Part shown: positions 18,007 through 26,945 of the stretch, piece by piece
Numbering within the stretch: the stretch's first letter is position 1
Layout: every line of letters starts with the position of its first letter
Origin: Pseudomonas frederiksbergensis
GTDB lineage: Bacteria; Pseudomonadota; Gammaproteobacteria; Pseudomonadales; Pseudomonadaceae
Length of the DNA: 64,000 nt
Assembly (NCBI RefSeq): GCF_003732665.1
Contig: NZ_MOBP01000011.1
Location: forward strand, 99,524-163,523
Direction of reading: 5' to 3'
The notes under the pieces: model-generated
What the model saw: the letters and a program-made list of their open reading frames with translations, nothing else
What the model was told of the DNA's origin: nothing
Databases searched by the model: none
Program-made: the position numbers and the translations under genes

Positions 18007-18501
18007 TCAGCCGCGTTCGCGGGGTATCAGGCTTTGCAATTGCAACGCCAGGAAATTCGCATCGAAGGCAAAGGTATCCGGGTCTTTCAGGCCATTGGTC
18101 TTGCGCCACTGCCAGTTGGTCGACGGTGGCAGGCACACCAGGGAAATACTGCCGTAACGTGCGGCAGTCAGGCCCATCACGGCCAGGGAGATCTGGCCAC
18201 CGGCGCCCATCACATCCGGCACGAATTCCACCGGTTTGCCGGCAATCACAATGGTCAGTTTCTCGGTCTTGAAGGTCGAGGTCTCGACCGGCACGCTTGG
18301 CCCGGACGCGACGTACAGCTCGCGGCTCACCTCCAGCAGGTTCGGCACCTGGACCGGTTCCAGCCAGTGCTGGATCTGATCGAACAGCTCACCAATACGC
18401 GTCGCCCACACGGCCGATTGCGACTCAAACAATTGCTTCTTGTGCGCTTCGCTTTCTGCGTAGTGGCGAAGCATCTCGCCCAGTTGCTGTACGTCGTCCA
18501 T
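18007..18501 (-). CDS. Conserved hypothetical soluble protein
   Basis: The 164-residue product has no signal peptide or membrane helix. The N-terminal half is helical (MDDVQQLGEMLRHYAESEAHKK... LFDQIQHWLEPVQ) and the C-terminal half is beta-rich (VPVETSTFKTEKLTIVIAG, then SISLVCLPPSTNWQWRK). It has the coding bias of its neighbours. I do not recognise a characterised family; it looks like the small, Pseudomonas-restricted hypothetical proteins. It is transcribed alone, 70 bp after the end of the AraC regulator gene. Confidence 0.72.
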   Translation of the reverse strand: MDDVQQLGEMLRHYAESEAHKKQLFESQSAVWATRIGELFDQIQHWLEPVQVPNLLEVSRELYVASGPSVPVETSTFKTEKLTIVIAGKPVEFVPDVMGAGGQISLAVMGLTAARYGSISLVCLPPSTNWQWRKTNGLKDPDTFAFDANFLALQLQSLIPRERG

Positions 18502-18571
18502 TGCGGTGTTCCTTAGGTTGAAGCCGTGCTGCGGACTTTGAGCATGGCAGATGCCAGCGACGGGCGTACGA

Positions 18572-19333
18572 CTAAAAGCGTGAGCGGTACTGGCTGGGGG
18601 TCATGGCCAGGTGTTTGCGAAAGACGCTGCCCATGTGCGACTGATGGGCAAACCCGGCGTCCAGCGCGATGCTGGCCAGGGGAGAGTTGCTCTGCTCGAT
18701 CATGCGTCGCGCCGCTTGCAAGCGCACTTCGACCAGATAGGCATGGGGCGTCAGGCCGATGGCGCGGGTGAAATCGCGCAGGAAACGCAGTTCATTGTGG
18801 CCATAGGTGACGGCCAACTGTTCCAGGCTCAGGGGTTGATGAAACTGTTCGGCGATCTGGTCCAACACGCGGGTCAGGGCCTTGGGCGTGGGGCGGTCGT
18901 TCGCTGGCGCGCTCGCCTGATCGATCAAGGCCAATGTTGCTTGCTCCAGTGCCAGGCTGTCGCGTTGCGGATCGAGCATCAGGCGGCGCAGCGTTCGGGC
19001 CAGTCCCAAGGCCTCGCTTTGGCCGGCGAACTGTATCCGGTGATTGACTGACGGCAGGTGCTGACGGGCAAACGCTTCGTCCAGCCGCAGCAGCAGGTAT
19101 TCGCCGCCACTGGCCGATTCTGAAAACACCTCAACACCCACCGGCGTGTGCGCCAGGACGCCGGGCAAGGTGTCAAAGTCCACCCGATGGTCGGAATCGA
19201 TGGCATGCACCCCTTGCTGGCGCTCCAGGGTCACGCCCAGCGTGTGCCATTGCGCAGGGTCCCGAGCGCTGTAGGCGGCACGGGGCAACAGTTGCAAGCA
19301 GAGTTGGTCGCCCAGCAGGCGTTGGCTCAGCAT
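18572..19333 (-). CDS. AraC-family transcriptional regulator
   Basis: The 253-residue protein has a divergent N-terminal ligand-binding region and a C-terminal AraC DNA-binding domain (about residues 155-253). Two helix-turn-helix segments are readable (LSLEQLAVTYGHNELRFLRDF and ASIALDAGFAHQSHMGSVFRKHLAMTPSQYRSRF). It is divergent from the racemase gene at 19413 with only about 80 bp between the starts, so that racemase is the likely target. The effector is unknown. Confidence 0.88.
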   Translation of the reverse strand: MLSQRLLGDQLCLQLLPRAAYSARDPAQWHTLGVTLERQQGVHAIDSDHRVDFDTLPGVLAHTPVGVEVFSESASGGEYLLLRLDEAFARQHLPSVNHRIQFAGQSEALGLARTLRRLMLDPQRDSLALEQATLALIDQASAPANDRPTPKALTRVLDQIAEQFHQPLSLEQLAVTYGHNELRFLRDFTRAIGLTPHAYLVEVRLQAARRMIEQSNSPLASIALDAGFAHQSHMGSVFRKHLAMTPSQYRSRF

Positions 19334-19412
19334 GTGAAATTTCCTGATAGATCGAAGCGCGGATCCACGGGAGACTCTCTAACAAAGGGTTGCCATTAAA
19401 CAGGAGCACAGC

Positions 19413-20105
19413 ATGCGCACCATCGGCCTGATCGGCGGCATGAGCTGGGAATCCAGCGCCGAATACTATCGCCTGATCAACCAGCAAGTCCGCGACCGCC
19501 TCGGACCGTTGCGTTCGGCGCAATTGCTAATGTACAGCGTCGACTTCGGGCCTGTCGAACAGGCCCAGCATGCCGGGCGCTGGGACGATGCGGCGGCGAT
19601 TCTGGTGGATGCCGCGCGCAGGCTGGAAGCGGGCGGCGCCGAGTGCGTGGTGCTGTGTACCAACACCATGCACAAGGTGGCCGGGCAGATTCAGGCGGCG
19701 ATCAGCATTCCGTTCCTGCACATCGCCGACCCCACCGGTCTGGCGGCGCTGGATGCCGGGGCGCTCAAGGTCGGTTTGCTGGGCACGGCGTTCACCATGG
19801 AACAGGATTTCCTCAAGGACCGCCTGAGCGCCATGGGCCTGACGGTGTTGGTGCCGCAAGCCGAGGAACGCCAGGCTGTGCACCGGATCATCTACGACGA
19901 ATTGTGCGTCGGGGTGATCAGCGAGGCGTCGCGCCGGGTCTATCAGCAAGTCATCGAATCCCTGACCCGACGTGGCGCGCAAGCGATCATCCTCGGTTGC
20001 ACGGAAATCGGCATGCTGATCAAACCCGAACACAGCGCCCTGCCCTTGCTGGATACCACCGAACTGCACGCCCGGGCGGCGGTGGCGTTCGCGCTGGGCG
20101 ACTGA
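19413..20105 (+). CDS. Aspartate/glutamate racemase family protein
   Basis: The 230-residue product is of the RacD/YgeA type. The two catalytic cysteines of this cofactor-independent racemase family are visible in VLCTNTMHK (about residue 83) and ILGCTEIGML (about residue 196), and the N-terminal signature MRTIGLIGGMSWESSAEYY is typical. It interconverts L- and D-amino acids in the cytoplasm; YgeA relatives prefer homoserine or other broad substrates, so specificity is open. It is paired with the divergent AraC regulator; the next gene downstream is convergent and its stop lies two bases away. Confidence 0.87.
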   Translation: MRTIGLIGGMSWESSAEYYRLINQQVRDRLGPLRSAQLLMYSVDFGPVEQAQHAGRWDDAAAILVDAARRLEAGGAECVVLCTNTMHKVAGQIQAAISIPFLHIADPTGLAALDAGALKVGLLGTAFTMEQDFLKDRLSAMGLTVLVPQAEERQAVHRIIYDELCVGVISEASRRVYQQVIESLTRRGAQAIILGCTEIGMLIKPEHSALPLLDTTELHARAAVAFALGD

Positions 20106-20106
20106 C

Positions 20107-20628
20107 TCAACCGGCCTTGGGCAGGGTGCGCAGACGCGCCATGCTCAAGGTGTCCACCAGCACACCGTCGCGCACGGCGTAGTCGCGGAACAGGCCTTCG
20201 TCTTCAAACCCGAATTTGCGGTAGAGCGCGATGGCCGCTTCGTTGTCGGCGTACACCGAGAGCTCGACCCGGCGCAGGTTCATCCAGTTGTCGGCAACGT
20301 CCAGCGCCGTCGCCAGCAACTTCGAGCCCACACCCTTGCCCTGCCACTCCACCGCGACGCCCATGCCGATGCTGCCGGCGTGGCTGCGGCGAATTCGCGA
20401 GAACTGCTCCAGGCCGATATTGCCGATGACCACGCCCTGATGCAGCGCCACCAATCGCACGACCCGCTCGTTATCCGGCGCCAGGCGTTTGCGCCAGACT
20501 TCGGTGGACTGGAAAGGCATTTGCAGCACTTGGCGGGTGATCGCAGGGTCGTTGTAGAGCGCGGTGATGCTGTCGATATGGGCTTCGCTGAAGCGTTGGA
20601 TCGTGATGGTGGGGTCGGTGGTAGGCAT
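20107..20628 (-). CDS. GNAT N-acetyltransferase (AaaT/YhhY-like)
   Basis: Start MPTTDPTITIQRF at 20628 has AAGGAAG at proper distance; an ATG two codons upstream is too close to that site. The 173-residue protein has the GNAT acetyl-CoA loop VEWQGKGVGSKLL and the C-terminal strand NEAAIALYRKFGFEDEG. Overall pattern (SRIRRSHAGSIGMGV, ADNWMNLRRVELSVYADN) matches AaaT/YhhY, which acetylates aromatic and sulfur amino acids in E. coli. The exact substrate here is inferred. It converges with the racemase gene. Confidence 0.85.
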   Translation of the reverse strand: MPTTDPTITIQRFSEAHIDSITALYNDPAITRQVLQMPFQSTEVWRKRLAPDNERVVRLVALHQGVVIGNIGLEQFSRIRRSHAGSIGMGVAVEWQGKGVGSKLLATALDVADNWMNLRRVELSVYADNEAAIALYRKFGFEDEGLFRDYAVRDGVLVDTLSMARLRTLPKAG

Positions 20629-20693
20629 GGGCATTCTTCCTTGAGTGGCCACTGACTCTAACCCGCGATCCACCTGAATGGCGAGCCCCCCCT

Positions 20694-20784
20694 GTAGGAG
20701 CGAGGCTTGCCCGCGAAGGCGGTGTGTCAGTCAGATTTTTATTGCCTGACCCACCGCTTTCGCGGGCAAGCCTCGCTCCTACAG
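20694..20784. repeat. REPIN (GCCCGCGAA type)
   Basis: Inverted GAGCGAGGCTTGCCCGCGAA cores lie between the GNAT gene and the end of the DSD1-like gene. Confidence 0.88.
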
Positions 20785-20797
20785 GGGATCTCAGTGT

Positions 20798-22081
20798 TCA
20801 GGTGTAGACCGGCCAGGTGTCGACGATTTTACCCTCCCGCACCGCCAGCAAATCCCCAAACTGCAGCAACACTGACTCTGTCTGCATCGGCCGCAAGAAC
20901 ACCTGATCCTCCACCGCCAACCCCACGGCGCTGGAGCCATTGACCATTTCCTGATTGGAGCTGCGGCCATACACGCCATTGCTCTGCAAGCCTTGGGGTG
21001 ACTCGAATTCGGCCATCCAATTGCCGCCGTAAATGAAGAACGTCTCCCGCTGGTTCGCGTCCCACCATGAGAACAGTTTCGACTTGTCATCCAGCGCCGG
21101 GATGTTCACCGCCCCGGTGCTTTTTAACACCGGCGTGGCGATGTACGCCGCCGGCACATGGTCCACCAGCGACGGCAAATCGTAGTGAGTCGGCTTGAGC
21201 ATCGCCGTGCCCACCGAGACTTCGCTGCTCAGGTTTTCGTGCTCATGCATGCGATAACTCGGGCTGCCGGCGGTGTTGAGGGTCAGCCCTTCGCGCCACA
21301 GGCCGGGGTACTGCTGCCGGGTGAAATCGACGCAGCGGTTGTAGATCAGCATCACGTTGGCGAACAGTTCCTCCGGCGAACCGAGAATCCCCGGCACGCC
21401 CATGCCCACGAACGGGTCGTAGCCCATGAACCCGGCGAATTCCAGGTGTTGCGGGTGGGCGCTGATCAGCGTCAGCATCTGCCCGAGCACGCCCAGGTCG
21501 CTGACGCCGCCGCGATGCAGGCCGACGTCCAGTTCGATGTTTACCCGCAACCGCGTGCCCAACCCTTGGGCCAGCGCCAGGTATTGCTGGAGCCGTTCGG
21601 GAGTATCGAGCAGCCACTGCAACTGCCGCACCGGGTCGAAAGGGCCTTTGTGGGTGTCATAAAACACCTGCGCCGAACGCACCGGCAGCGGTTTGCCCAG
21701 CAGGATGTCGGCGTCGGGAAACAGCACGGCGTCATGGTTGAGAAACGGTTGGTGAAACGACATCAAGCGCTTCGTCCCGGCACGCTGGGCGATGTAGCTC
21801 AGCAGCCCCGGCGCCGGCAGGGATTTCTCGACCAGGCGCAGGTGCTTGCCGGCGCGCCGGATCGATTGCAGCACCACGTCGATGTTGTGATCGAGGCGAT
21901 CCAGGTCGATCAGCATCACCGGGCGCATCGGCCCGTGATCCTTGAGTTCGCGGTTCAGCCCACGGAAATAATCGCTGTACGGCCCGCCCCGGTCCCCCGG
22001 CCGCAGCCACGCGCCGACGCCCACCAGCAACGCACCGACACCCAAGGTCCCCAGCAGAAAATTACGACGATTCACGGCCAT
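20798..22081 (-). CDS. Exported DSD1-family PLP enzyme (alanine racemase fold)
   Basis: The 427-residue protein begins MAVNRRNFLLGTLGVGALLVG, a twin-arginine signal sequence, so it is probably folded with its cofactor and exported by Tat. The body is a type III PLP barrel of the D-threonine aldolase/D-serine dehydratase-like group (VMLIDLDRLDHNIDVV; candidate PLP lysine in LRLVEKSLPAPG; NIELDVGLHRGG). The substrate is likely a D- or beta-hydroxy-amino acid. Its start overlaps the stop of the lactone oxidase gene (TGATG), and it is the third gene of an operon with that oxidase and a cytochrome c. Confidence 0.82.
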   Translation of the reverse strand: MAVNRRNFLLGTLGVGALLVGVGAWLRPGDRGGPYSDYFRGLNRELKDHGPMRPVMLIDLDRLDHNIDVVLQSIRRAGKHLRLVEKSLPAPGLLSYIAQRAGTKRLMSFHQPFLNHDAVLFPDADILLGKPLPVRSAQVFYDTHKGPFDPVRQLQWLLDTPERLQQYLALAQGLGTRLRVNIELDVGLHRGGVSDLGVLGQMLTLISAHPQHLEFAGFMGYDPFVGMGVPGILGSPEELFANVMLIYNRCVDFTRQQYPGLWREGLTLNTAGSPSYRMHEHENLSSEVSVGTAMLKPTHYDLPSLVDHVPAAYIATPVLKSTGAVNIPALDDKSKLFSWWDANQRETFFIYGGNWMAEFESPQGLQSNGVYGRSSNQEMVNGSSAVGLAVEDQVFLRPMQTESVLLQFGDLLAVREGKIVDTWPVYT

Positions 22082-23475
22082 CAGTTCACCCCCAGAATCG
22101 ACGTCAGATGCGCGTTGAGGAACTTGCCACTGGGGTCGAGGGCTTGGCGCACGTCAATGAATTCTCGCCAGCGTGGGTACAGCGGCTGCAGGTTTTTCGC
22201 ATTCAAGGTATGCAACTTGCCCCAGTGCGGCCGGCCGTTGTACTTCCAGAAGATCGGTTCGACGGCGGCAAAAAAATTGTGATGATCCATCTGGTAATGC
22301 TGATGGACCGAGATCGAACAACTGTCGCGGCCTTCGAACATGCTCAGGGGAATGTCGTCGGCTTTCACATAGCGATACTCGATGGGAAACCAGGTGCGCA
22401 GGTCTTTGTCCTGAATCAGTTTGAGGATTTCCCGCAGGCAGGCCGGGCCGTGTTCCGCCGGCACTGAATATTCCATCTCGTTGAAGCGCACGGTGCGCAC
22501 GTTGGCGTAGATGTCGAACGAGTCGCCGACCCGGTCATCGAAACTGGCGAGGTGGCGCAGGTTATTGAGCATCGTGCGCCGCAGGTCGGGGAAGTCGCTG
22601 GCGTACTTGTCGATCTTCTCGATCAGGGTCACGAACTCGTTGCCGCCCTCTTCATCCGCCGGAATCGGTGGCGTGGCCGGGTCGGTGGTTTCGTTCAGGG
22701 CGATGGACAGGGCGTAGTCGGAATGGGTGACCACGAGCATTTCCCAGTGCTGGTTTTCCTGGGTGTTCTTGTCGATGTCTTCCAGCAACTCTTCGGTCTT
22801 GGCGATCCACTGGCGTTCTCTTAGCCGATAGGCCGGGCGGTTTTGCAGGCGGATTTTCGTCGCCACGCCCAAGGCCCCGAGGGAGACGCGGGCAGCGCTG
22901 AACACTTCGGGATGGCGGCTGCTGTCGCAGTCCAGCACCTCGCCGTTGGCGGTCACCAGTTGCAGGCCGCAGACGTGGGCGGAATAGGATTGAAAGGTCT
23001 TGCCAGTACCGTGGGTCGAGGTGGAAATGGCGCCAGCGAGGGTCTGGTAGTCGATGTCGGCCATGTTTTGCAGGGCCTGACCGATGTCCTTGAGCGGCGT
23101 GCCCATGCGCGACATCGGCGTGCCGGCGGCGAACTCCGCCTGCAAGGTGCTGGGGTCGTGATCGAGCAAACCGGTGAAGTAGCTCAGGGACAAGAGCGTG
23201 CCGTCGGTGGGCACCAGGGCGCTGAAGGAATGGGCCGAGCCGACGGGTCTTATTTTGCCGGGCGCCTGGCGAATCACCTGGGTCAGTTCGTCGAGGTTCT
23301 TCGGTGCCAGTCGCGCCGCTGGCAGGCAACTCTGGCCGCCGGACCAGTTGCGCCAGGGAATCAACCGCGGCGCCCGCAGCAACTCGGCCAGCGCCGGGCT
23401 CGAGCCGAGGGCGGTGAAGGCGCCGATGACGCTCGCCCGTTGCAGTAACTGACGTCGTGTCAGGTCCATTGTCAT
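22081..23475 (-). CDS. Tat-exported FAD-linked sugar-lactone/alditol oxidase
   Basis: Start MTMDLTRRQLLQRA at 23475 is chosen because AGGT lies seven bases upstream. The twin-arginine motif (TRRQLLQ) predicts Tat export. The 464-residue body is a VAO-fold FAD protein with the D-arabinono-1,4-lactone oxidase C-terminal domain. The likely FAD histidine is in GSAHSFSALVP, and the substrate-domain end HWGKLHTLNAKNLQPLYPRW is typical. It would oxidise an alditol or aldonolactone in the periplasm. A c-type cytochrome gene 18 bp upstream suggests that electrons go to cytochrome c rather than oxygen (inference). Confidence 0.85.
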   Translation of the reverse strand: MTMDLTRRQLLQRASVIGAFTALGSSPALAELLRAPRLIPWRNWSGGQSCLPAARLAPKNLDELTQVIRQAPGKIRPVGSAHSFSALVPTDGTLLSLSYFTGLLDHDPSTLQAEFAAGTPMSRMGTPLKDIGQALQNMADIDYQTLAGAISTSTHGTGKTFQSYSAHVCGLQLVTANGEVLDCDSSRHPEVFSAARVSLGALGVATKIRLQNRPAYRLRERQWIAKTEELLEDIDKNTQENQHWEMLVVTHSDYALSIALNETTDPATPPIPADEEGGNEFVTLIEKIDKYASDFPDLRRTMLNNLRHLASFDDRVGDSFDIYANVRTVRFNEMEYSVPAEHGPACLREILKLIQDKDLRTWFPIEYRYVKADDIPLSMFEGRDSCSISVHQHYQMDHHNFFAAVEPIFWKYNGRPHWGKLHTLNAKNLQPLYPRWREFIDVRQALDPSGKFLNAHLTSILGVN

Positions 23476-23493
23476 GAAGTGCACCTGCCGTTC

Positions 23494-23856
23494 TTATTGT
23501 TGGATGGACTGACCGGACATAAAGGTAATCAGCGCGAGGAATTCTTCCTCCGAACACTGCATGCACAGGCCCATCGGCGGCATGCCGTTGTAGCCGTTGA
23601 TCGCGTGATCGAGCAGCGTGTCGGCGCCCTGCTGCACTCGTGGCTCCCAGGCTTTTTGGTCGCCAGTCAGCGGCGCCCCGGCAGCGGGGTTGGCGTGGCA
23701 GAGCTGGCAACTGTTGGCGTAGATTTGGGCCAGTGCAGCGTCGCTGGGCGCTGCGTTGGCCGCTTCGCTGCGGGTGGCGGGGGTCTTGGGTTCTTCACCG
23801 CAGCCGCTGAGCAGCGTGGCGACGATCAGAAACGCCGCGTACCTGTTTGTCGGCAT
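23494..23856 (-). CDS. Periplasmic c-type cytochrome lipoprotein (c5-like)
   Basis: The 120-residue product starts MPTNRYAAFLIVATLLSGCG at 23856 with GAGAGGA upstream. The lipobox LLSG-C19 suggests membrane anchoring. One heme site is present, CQLCH, and a distal methionine ligand is likely in GYNGMPPMGLCMQC; that C-MQ-C pair is typical of cytochrome c5. It is first in the operon with the FAD oxidase and the DSD1-like enzyme and would serve as their electron acceptor. Confidence 0.85.
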   Translation of the reverse strand: MPTNRYAAFLIVATLLSGCGEEPKTPATRSEAANAAPSDAALAQIYANSCQLCHANPAAGAPLTGDQKAWEPRVQQGADTLLDHAINGYNGMPPMGLCMQCSEEEFLALITFMSGQSIQQ

Positions 23857-24000
23857 AGCCGTCCTCTCGTTGGGTGCCACCGCGAGCCGGAAGCACATTT
23901 TTATTGTGATCAAGGAGAGGCCACGGTAAGCCAGGTGTGTCGGGAGGTTGAGGGCATTGCGGGACATAAAGGGGGACTTCTGAGGCCACCGAAAAACCTT

Positions 24001-24106
24001 GTGGGAGCGGGCTTGCTCGCGAATGCGGTGGACCAGCCAACATCAATGTTGAATGACACACCGCCTTCGCGAGCAAGTCGAATCGTCGCACCGCCGCTCC
24101 CACAGG
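24001..24106. repeat. REPIN with a variant right arm
   Basis: The left arm is a normal GAGCGGGCTTGCTCGCGAA core. In the right arm the sequence after GCGAGCAAG is interrupted by about 16 bases (TCGAATCGTCGCACCG) before CGCTCCCACAGG, so the hairpin is bulged. It lies in the 384-bp gap between the divergent cytochrome and gapN genes, where I see no other element. Confidence 0.85.
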
Positions 24107-24240
24107 GGCTGGTGTCGATTAGTGCGAGTAGCGTCTATCTTGAATAAGCAACGCTCACCTGAGATGGGTCATGACAAGCGAGGCCCAGGTCTGCTAAAAC
24201 GATTCATCAGCGCATTACAGAATCCAGACGGGGTAGCGAC

Positions 24241-25866
24241 ATGACCACAGCACACATCCTTGGCAATCTGTTTCCCGACAGCAGCGACATCCCGGAAAAA
24301 TACCGCCTCGACGGCCAGACCGAGCAGCGCGAATACCTGGTCGACGGCGAACTGCGCACCTGGAACGGCCCTCTCGCCCAGGTCCGCAGCCCGGTGTACC
24401 TGACCGGCGAGAATGGCGACGAGCAAGTGATCCTCGGCAGTACGCCGCTGCTGGATGCCGAAACCGCCCTGACCGCCCTCGACGCCGCCGTCCGTGCCTA
24501 CGACCGTGGCCAGGGCTTGTGGCCGACCATGCGCGTGGCCGAGCGCATCCAGCACGTCGAAGCCTTCCTCGGGCGCATGCGCCAGCAACGGGACGCGGTG
24601 GTCAAGTTGCTGATGTGGGAAATCGGCAAGAACCTCAAGGACTCGGAAAAAGAGTTCGACCGCACCTGCGACTACATCGTCGACACCATCAACGCCCTCA
24701 AGGAACTCGACCGCCGCTCCAGCCGTTTCGAGCTGGAGCAGGACACCCTCGGCCAGATTCGCCGAGTACCGCTGGGCGTTGCCTTGTGCATGGGGCCTTA
24801 CAACTATCCGCTGAACGAAACCTTCACCACGCTGATTCCGGCGCTGATCATGGGCAACACCGTGGTGTTCAAACCGGCCAAGCTCGGCGTGCTGCTGATT
24901 CGTCCGCTCCTGGAAGCCTTCCGCGACAGTTTTCCGACCGGCGTGATCAACGTGATCTATGGCAGCGGACGCGAAACCGTCAGCGCGCTGATGGCCAGCG
25001 GCAAGATCGATATCTTTGCCTTTATCGGCACCAACAAGGCCGCCAGCGACCTGAAAAAACTGCATCCGAAACCACACCGCTTGCGCGCCGCACTGGGCCT
25101 GGATGCGAAGAATCCCGGCATCGTGCTGCCGGAAGTGGACCTGGTTAACGCCGTCAGCGAGGCGCTGACCGGCTCGCTATCGTTCAACGGTCAGCGCTGC
25201 ACGGCGCTGAAAATTCTCTTCGTCCACGAAGACGTGGTCGAGTCGTTCATCGAGAAATTCAACGCCAAACTCGCCACGCTTAAACCCGGCATGCCGTGGG
25301 ACAGCGGCGTGGCCCTGACACCGCTGCCGGAAGCGAGCAAGGTCGATTACCTGCATTCGCTGGTGGCGGATGCGGTGAGCAAAGGCGCGGCGGTGGTCAA
25401 CCCCAACGGCGGCCAGGCCCGCGCGTCGTTCTTCTACCCGGCGGTGCTGTACCCGGTGAACCCGCAGATGCGCGTCTATCAGGAAGAACAGTTCGGTCCC
25501 GTGGTGCCGATCGTGCCGTACCGGCATCTGGACACGGTGATCGATTACGTCCTGGAATCGGACTTCGGCCAGCAGCTGAGTATTTTCGGCACCAACCCGG
25601 TGGCGGTGGGTCGACTGGTCGACACCTTTGCCAATCAGGTCGGGCGCATCAACATTAACGCCCAGTGCCAGCGCGGCCCGGACACTTTCCCGTTCAACGG
25701 CCGCAAGAACTCCGCCGAGGGCACCTTGTCGGTGCATGACGCGTTGCGGGTGTTTTCGATCCGCACGCTGGTGGCGACCAAGTTCCAGGACAGCAACAAA
25801 GCCCTCATCAGCGAGATCATTCGCGGGCGGGATTCGAGCTTCCTGACCACCGACTACATTTTCTGA
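24241..25866 (+). CDS. gapN: GapN-like NADP glyceraldehyde-3-phosphate dehydrogenase (ALDH family)
   Basis: The 541-residue protein is a long aldehyde dehydrogenase of the type annotated in Pseudomonas as non-phosphorylating GAPDH, which converts glyceraldehyde-3-phosphate to 3-phosphoglycerate with NADP. The nucleophilic cysteine is in SFNGQRCTALKI and the nucleotide-binding Asn/Lys in MGPYNYPLNE and VVFKPAKLG. The canonical LELGGK motif, whose Glu is the general base, is replaced by LGLDAK (about residue 285), so Glu becomes Gly. Either another residue does this job or the activity differs. A FUSC gene follows at once. The symbol is tentative. Confidence 0.78.
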   Translation: MTTAHILGNLFPDSSDIPEKYRLDGQTEQREYLVDGELRTWNGPLAQVRSPVYLTGENGDEQVILGSTPLLDAETALTALDAAVRAYDRGQGLWPTMRVAERIQHVEAFLGRMRQQRDAVVKLLMWEIGKNLKDSEKEFDRTCDYIVDTINALKELDRRSSRFELEQDTLGQIRRVPLGVALCMGPYNYPLNETFTTLIPALIMGNTVVFKPAKLGVLLIRPLLEAFRDSFPTGVINVIYGSGRETVSALMASGKIDIFAFIGTNKAASDLKKLHPKPHRLRAALGLDAKNPGIVLPEVDLVNAVSEALTGSLSFNGQRCTALKILFVHEDVVESFIEKFNAKLATLKPGMPWDSGVALTPLPEASKVDYLHSLVADAVSKGAAVVNPNGGQARASFFYPAVLYPVNPQMRVYQEEQFGPVVPIVPYRHLDTVIDYVLESDFGQQLSIFGTNPVAVGRLVDTFANQVGRININAQCQRGPDTFPFNGRKNSAEGTLSVHDALRVFSIRTLVATKFQDSNKALISEIIRGRDSSFLTTDYIF

Positions 25867-25877
25867 GGAGACCCGAA

Positions 25878-26942
25878 CTGAGCGCCTTTCGCCTGCCACC
25901 GTTGCTGCGCCGACTGCTGCGTCCGTTGCTGGACCCGTATCGGCGCTATCGCAACGCCCGGGTTATCCATGCGGTGCGGGTGTCGCTGGGGCTGCTGGCG
26001 ACAATCCTGCTGACCACCGGCATCCACCTGCCCCACGGCGAGTGGGCGTCGGTGACCATGCTGGTGGTGATCGGCGGTTTGCAGCACCACGGTAATATCG
26101 GCAAAAAAGCCGCCGAGCGGGCGATCGGCACCTTGATTGGTGCCGGGGTCGGCTTGCTGCTGGTGGCGCAACAGGCCTGGCTCGGCATGCCATGGCTGAC
26201 GTATTTCGCGATGTCGGTGGTATGCGGGTTCTTCTCGTATCACGCCATTGGCAAGGGCGGTTACACGGCACTGTTATCGGCGATTACCGTGTTTATCGTT
26301 GCCGGGCATGGTGACAATCCAGTCACTGACGGCTTGTGGCGCGGGGTCGATATCCTGATCGGCATCGCCCTGGCCCTGGCGTTTTCCTTCGCCCTGCCGC
26401 TGTACGCGGTGTTCTCCTGGCGCTACAACCTGGCGGATGCCTTGCGCGATTGCGCGACCCTTTACGGGCGCATCATCAATGGCCAACCAGTCACCGATGA
26501 CGAACACCTCAAACTCATGGGCCGCCTGAACACGGTGCTGGTGCAACTGCGCTCGCTGATGCCGTCGGTGTCCAAGGAAGTGCGGATTTCCATGACCGAA
26601 CTGGACGCCATTCAGCGCAACCTGCGGATGTGCGTCAGCACCCTGGAAATCCTCGGGAATACGCGACCGGATGCCAATGACCCGGTCGCCATGGCCCATC
26701 TGCAAACGGCGTTGAAAACTGAACACCGGCAGATTCGCGTTCAATTGATCGGCATGGCCCGGGCCTTGAAGTCCGGGGCGTCCCAGCGGCTCAACCGCCC
26801 CGTGGAGCTGCCGGACGCCAGCCTCGACGCGCCGGTCTACAGCCCATTGGACGGCTATCGCCTGTTGACCCGGCAACTGGGCGGCAATATCGGCGAAATG
26901 CGCGGGCGCCTGGCCAAAACTGCCCCACGCTGGAACATCTGA
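25878..26942 (+). CDS. FUSC-family membrane protein, probable CTG start
   Basis: The protein has about six N-terminal membrane helices (VSLGLLATILLTTGIHL; FFSYHAIGKGGYTALLSAITVFIV) and a cytoplasmic helical C-terminal domain, as in YccS/FUSC proteins linked to efflux of aromatic acids. No ATG is available at the N-terminus. GAGGAG at 25865 is seven bases from a CTG (25878) giving MSAFRLPPLLRRLL, whereas the TTG at 25902 has no ribosome site. I therefore give 25878, 354 residues. The gap from the gapN stop is 11 bases, so the two are one operon. Confidence 0.8.
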   Translation: MSAFRLPPLLRRLLRPLLDPYRRYRNARVIHAVRVSLGLLATILLTTGIHLPHGEWASVTMLVVIGGLQHHGNIGKKAAERAIGTLIGAGVGLLLVAQQAWLGMPWLTYFAMSVVCGFFSYHAIGKGGYTALLSAITVFIVAGHGDNPVTDGLWRGVDILIGIALALAFSFALPLYAVFSWRYNLADALRDCATLYGRIINGQPVTDDEHLKLMGRLNTVLVQLRSLMPSVSKEVRISMTELDAIQRNLRMCVSTLEILGNTRPDANDPVAMAHLQTALKTEHRQIRVQLIGMARALKSGASQRLNRPVELPDASLDAPVYSPLDGYRLLTRQLGGNIGEMRGRLAKTAPRWNI

Positions 26943-26945
26943 CAC

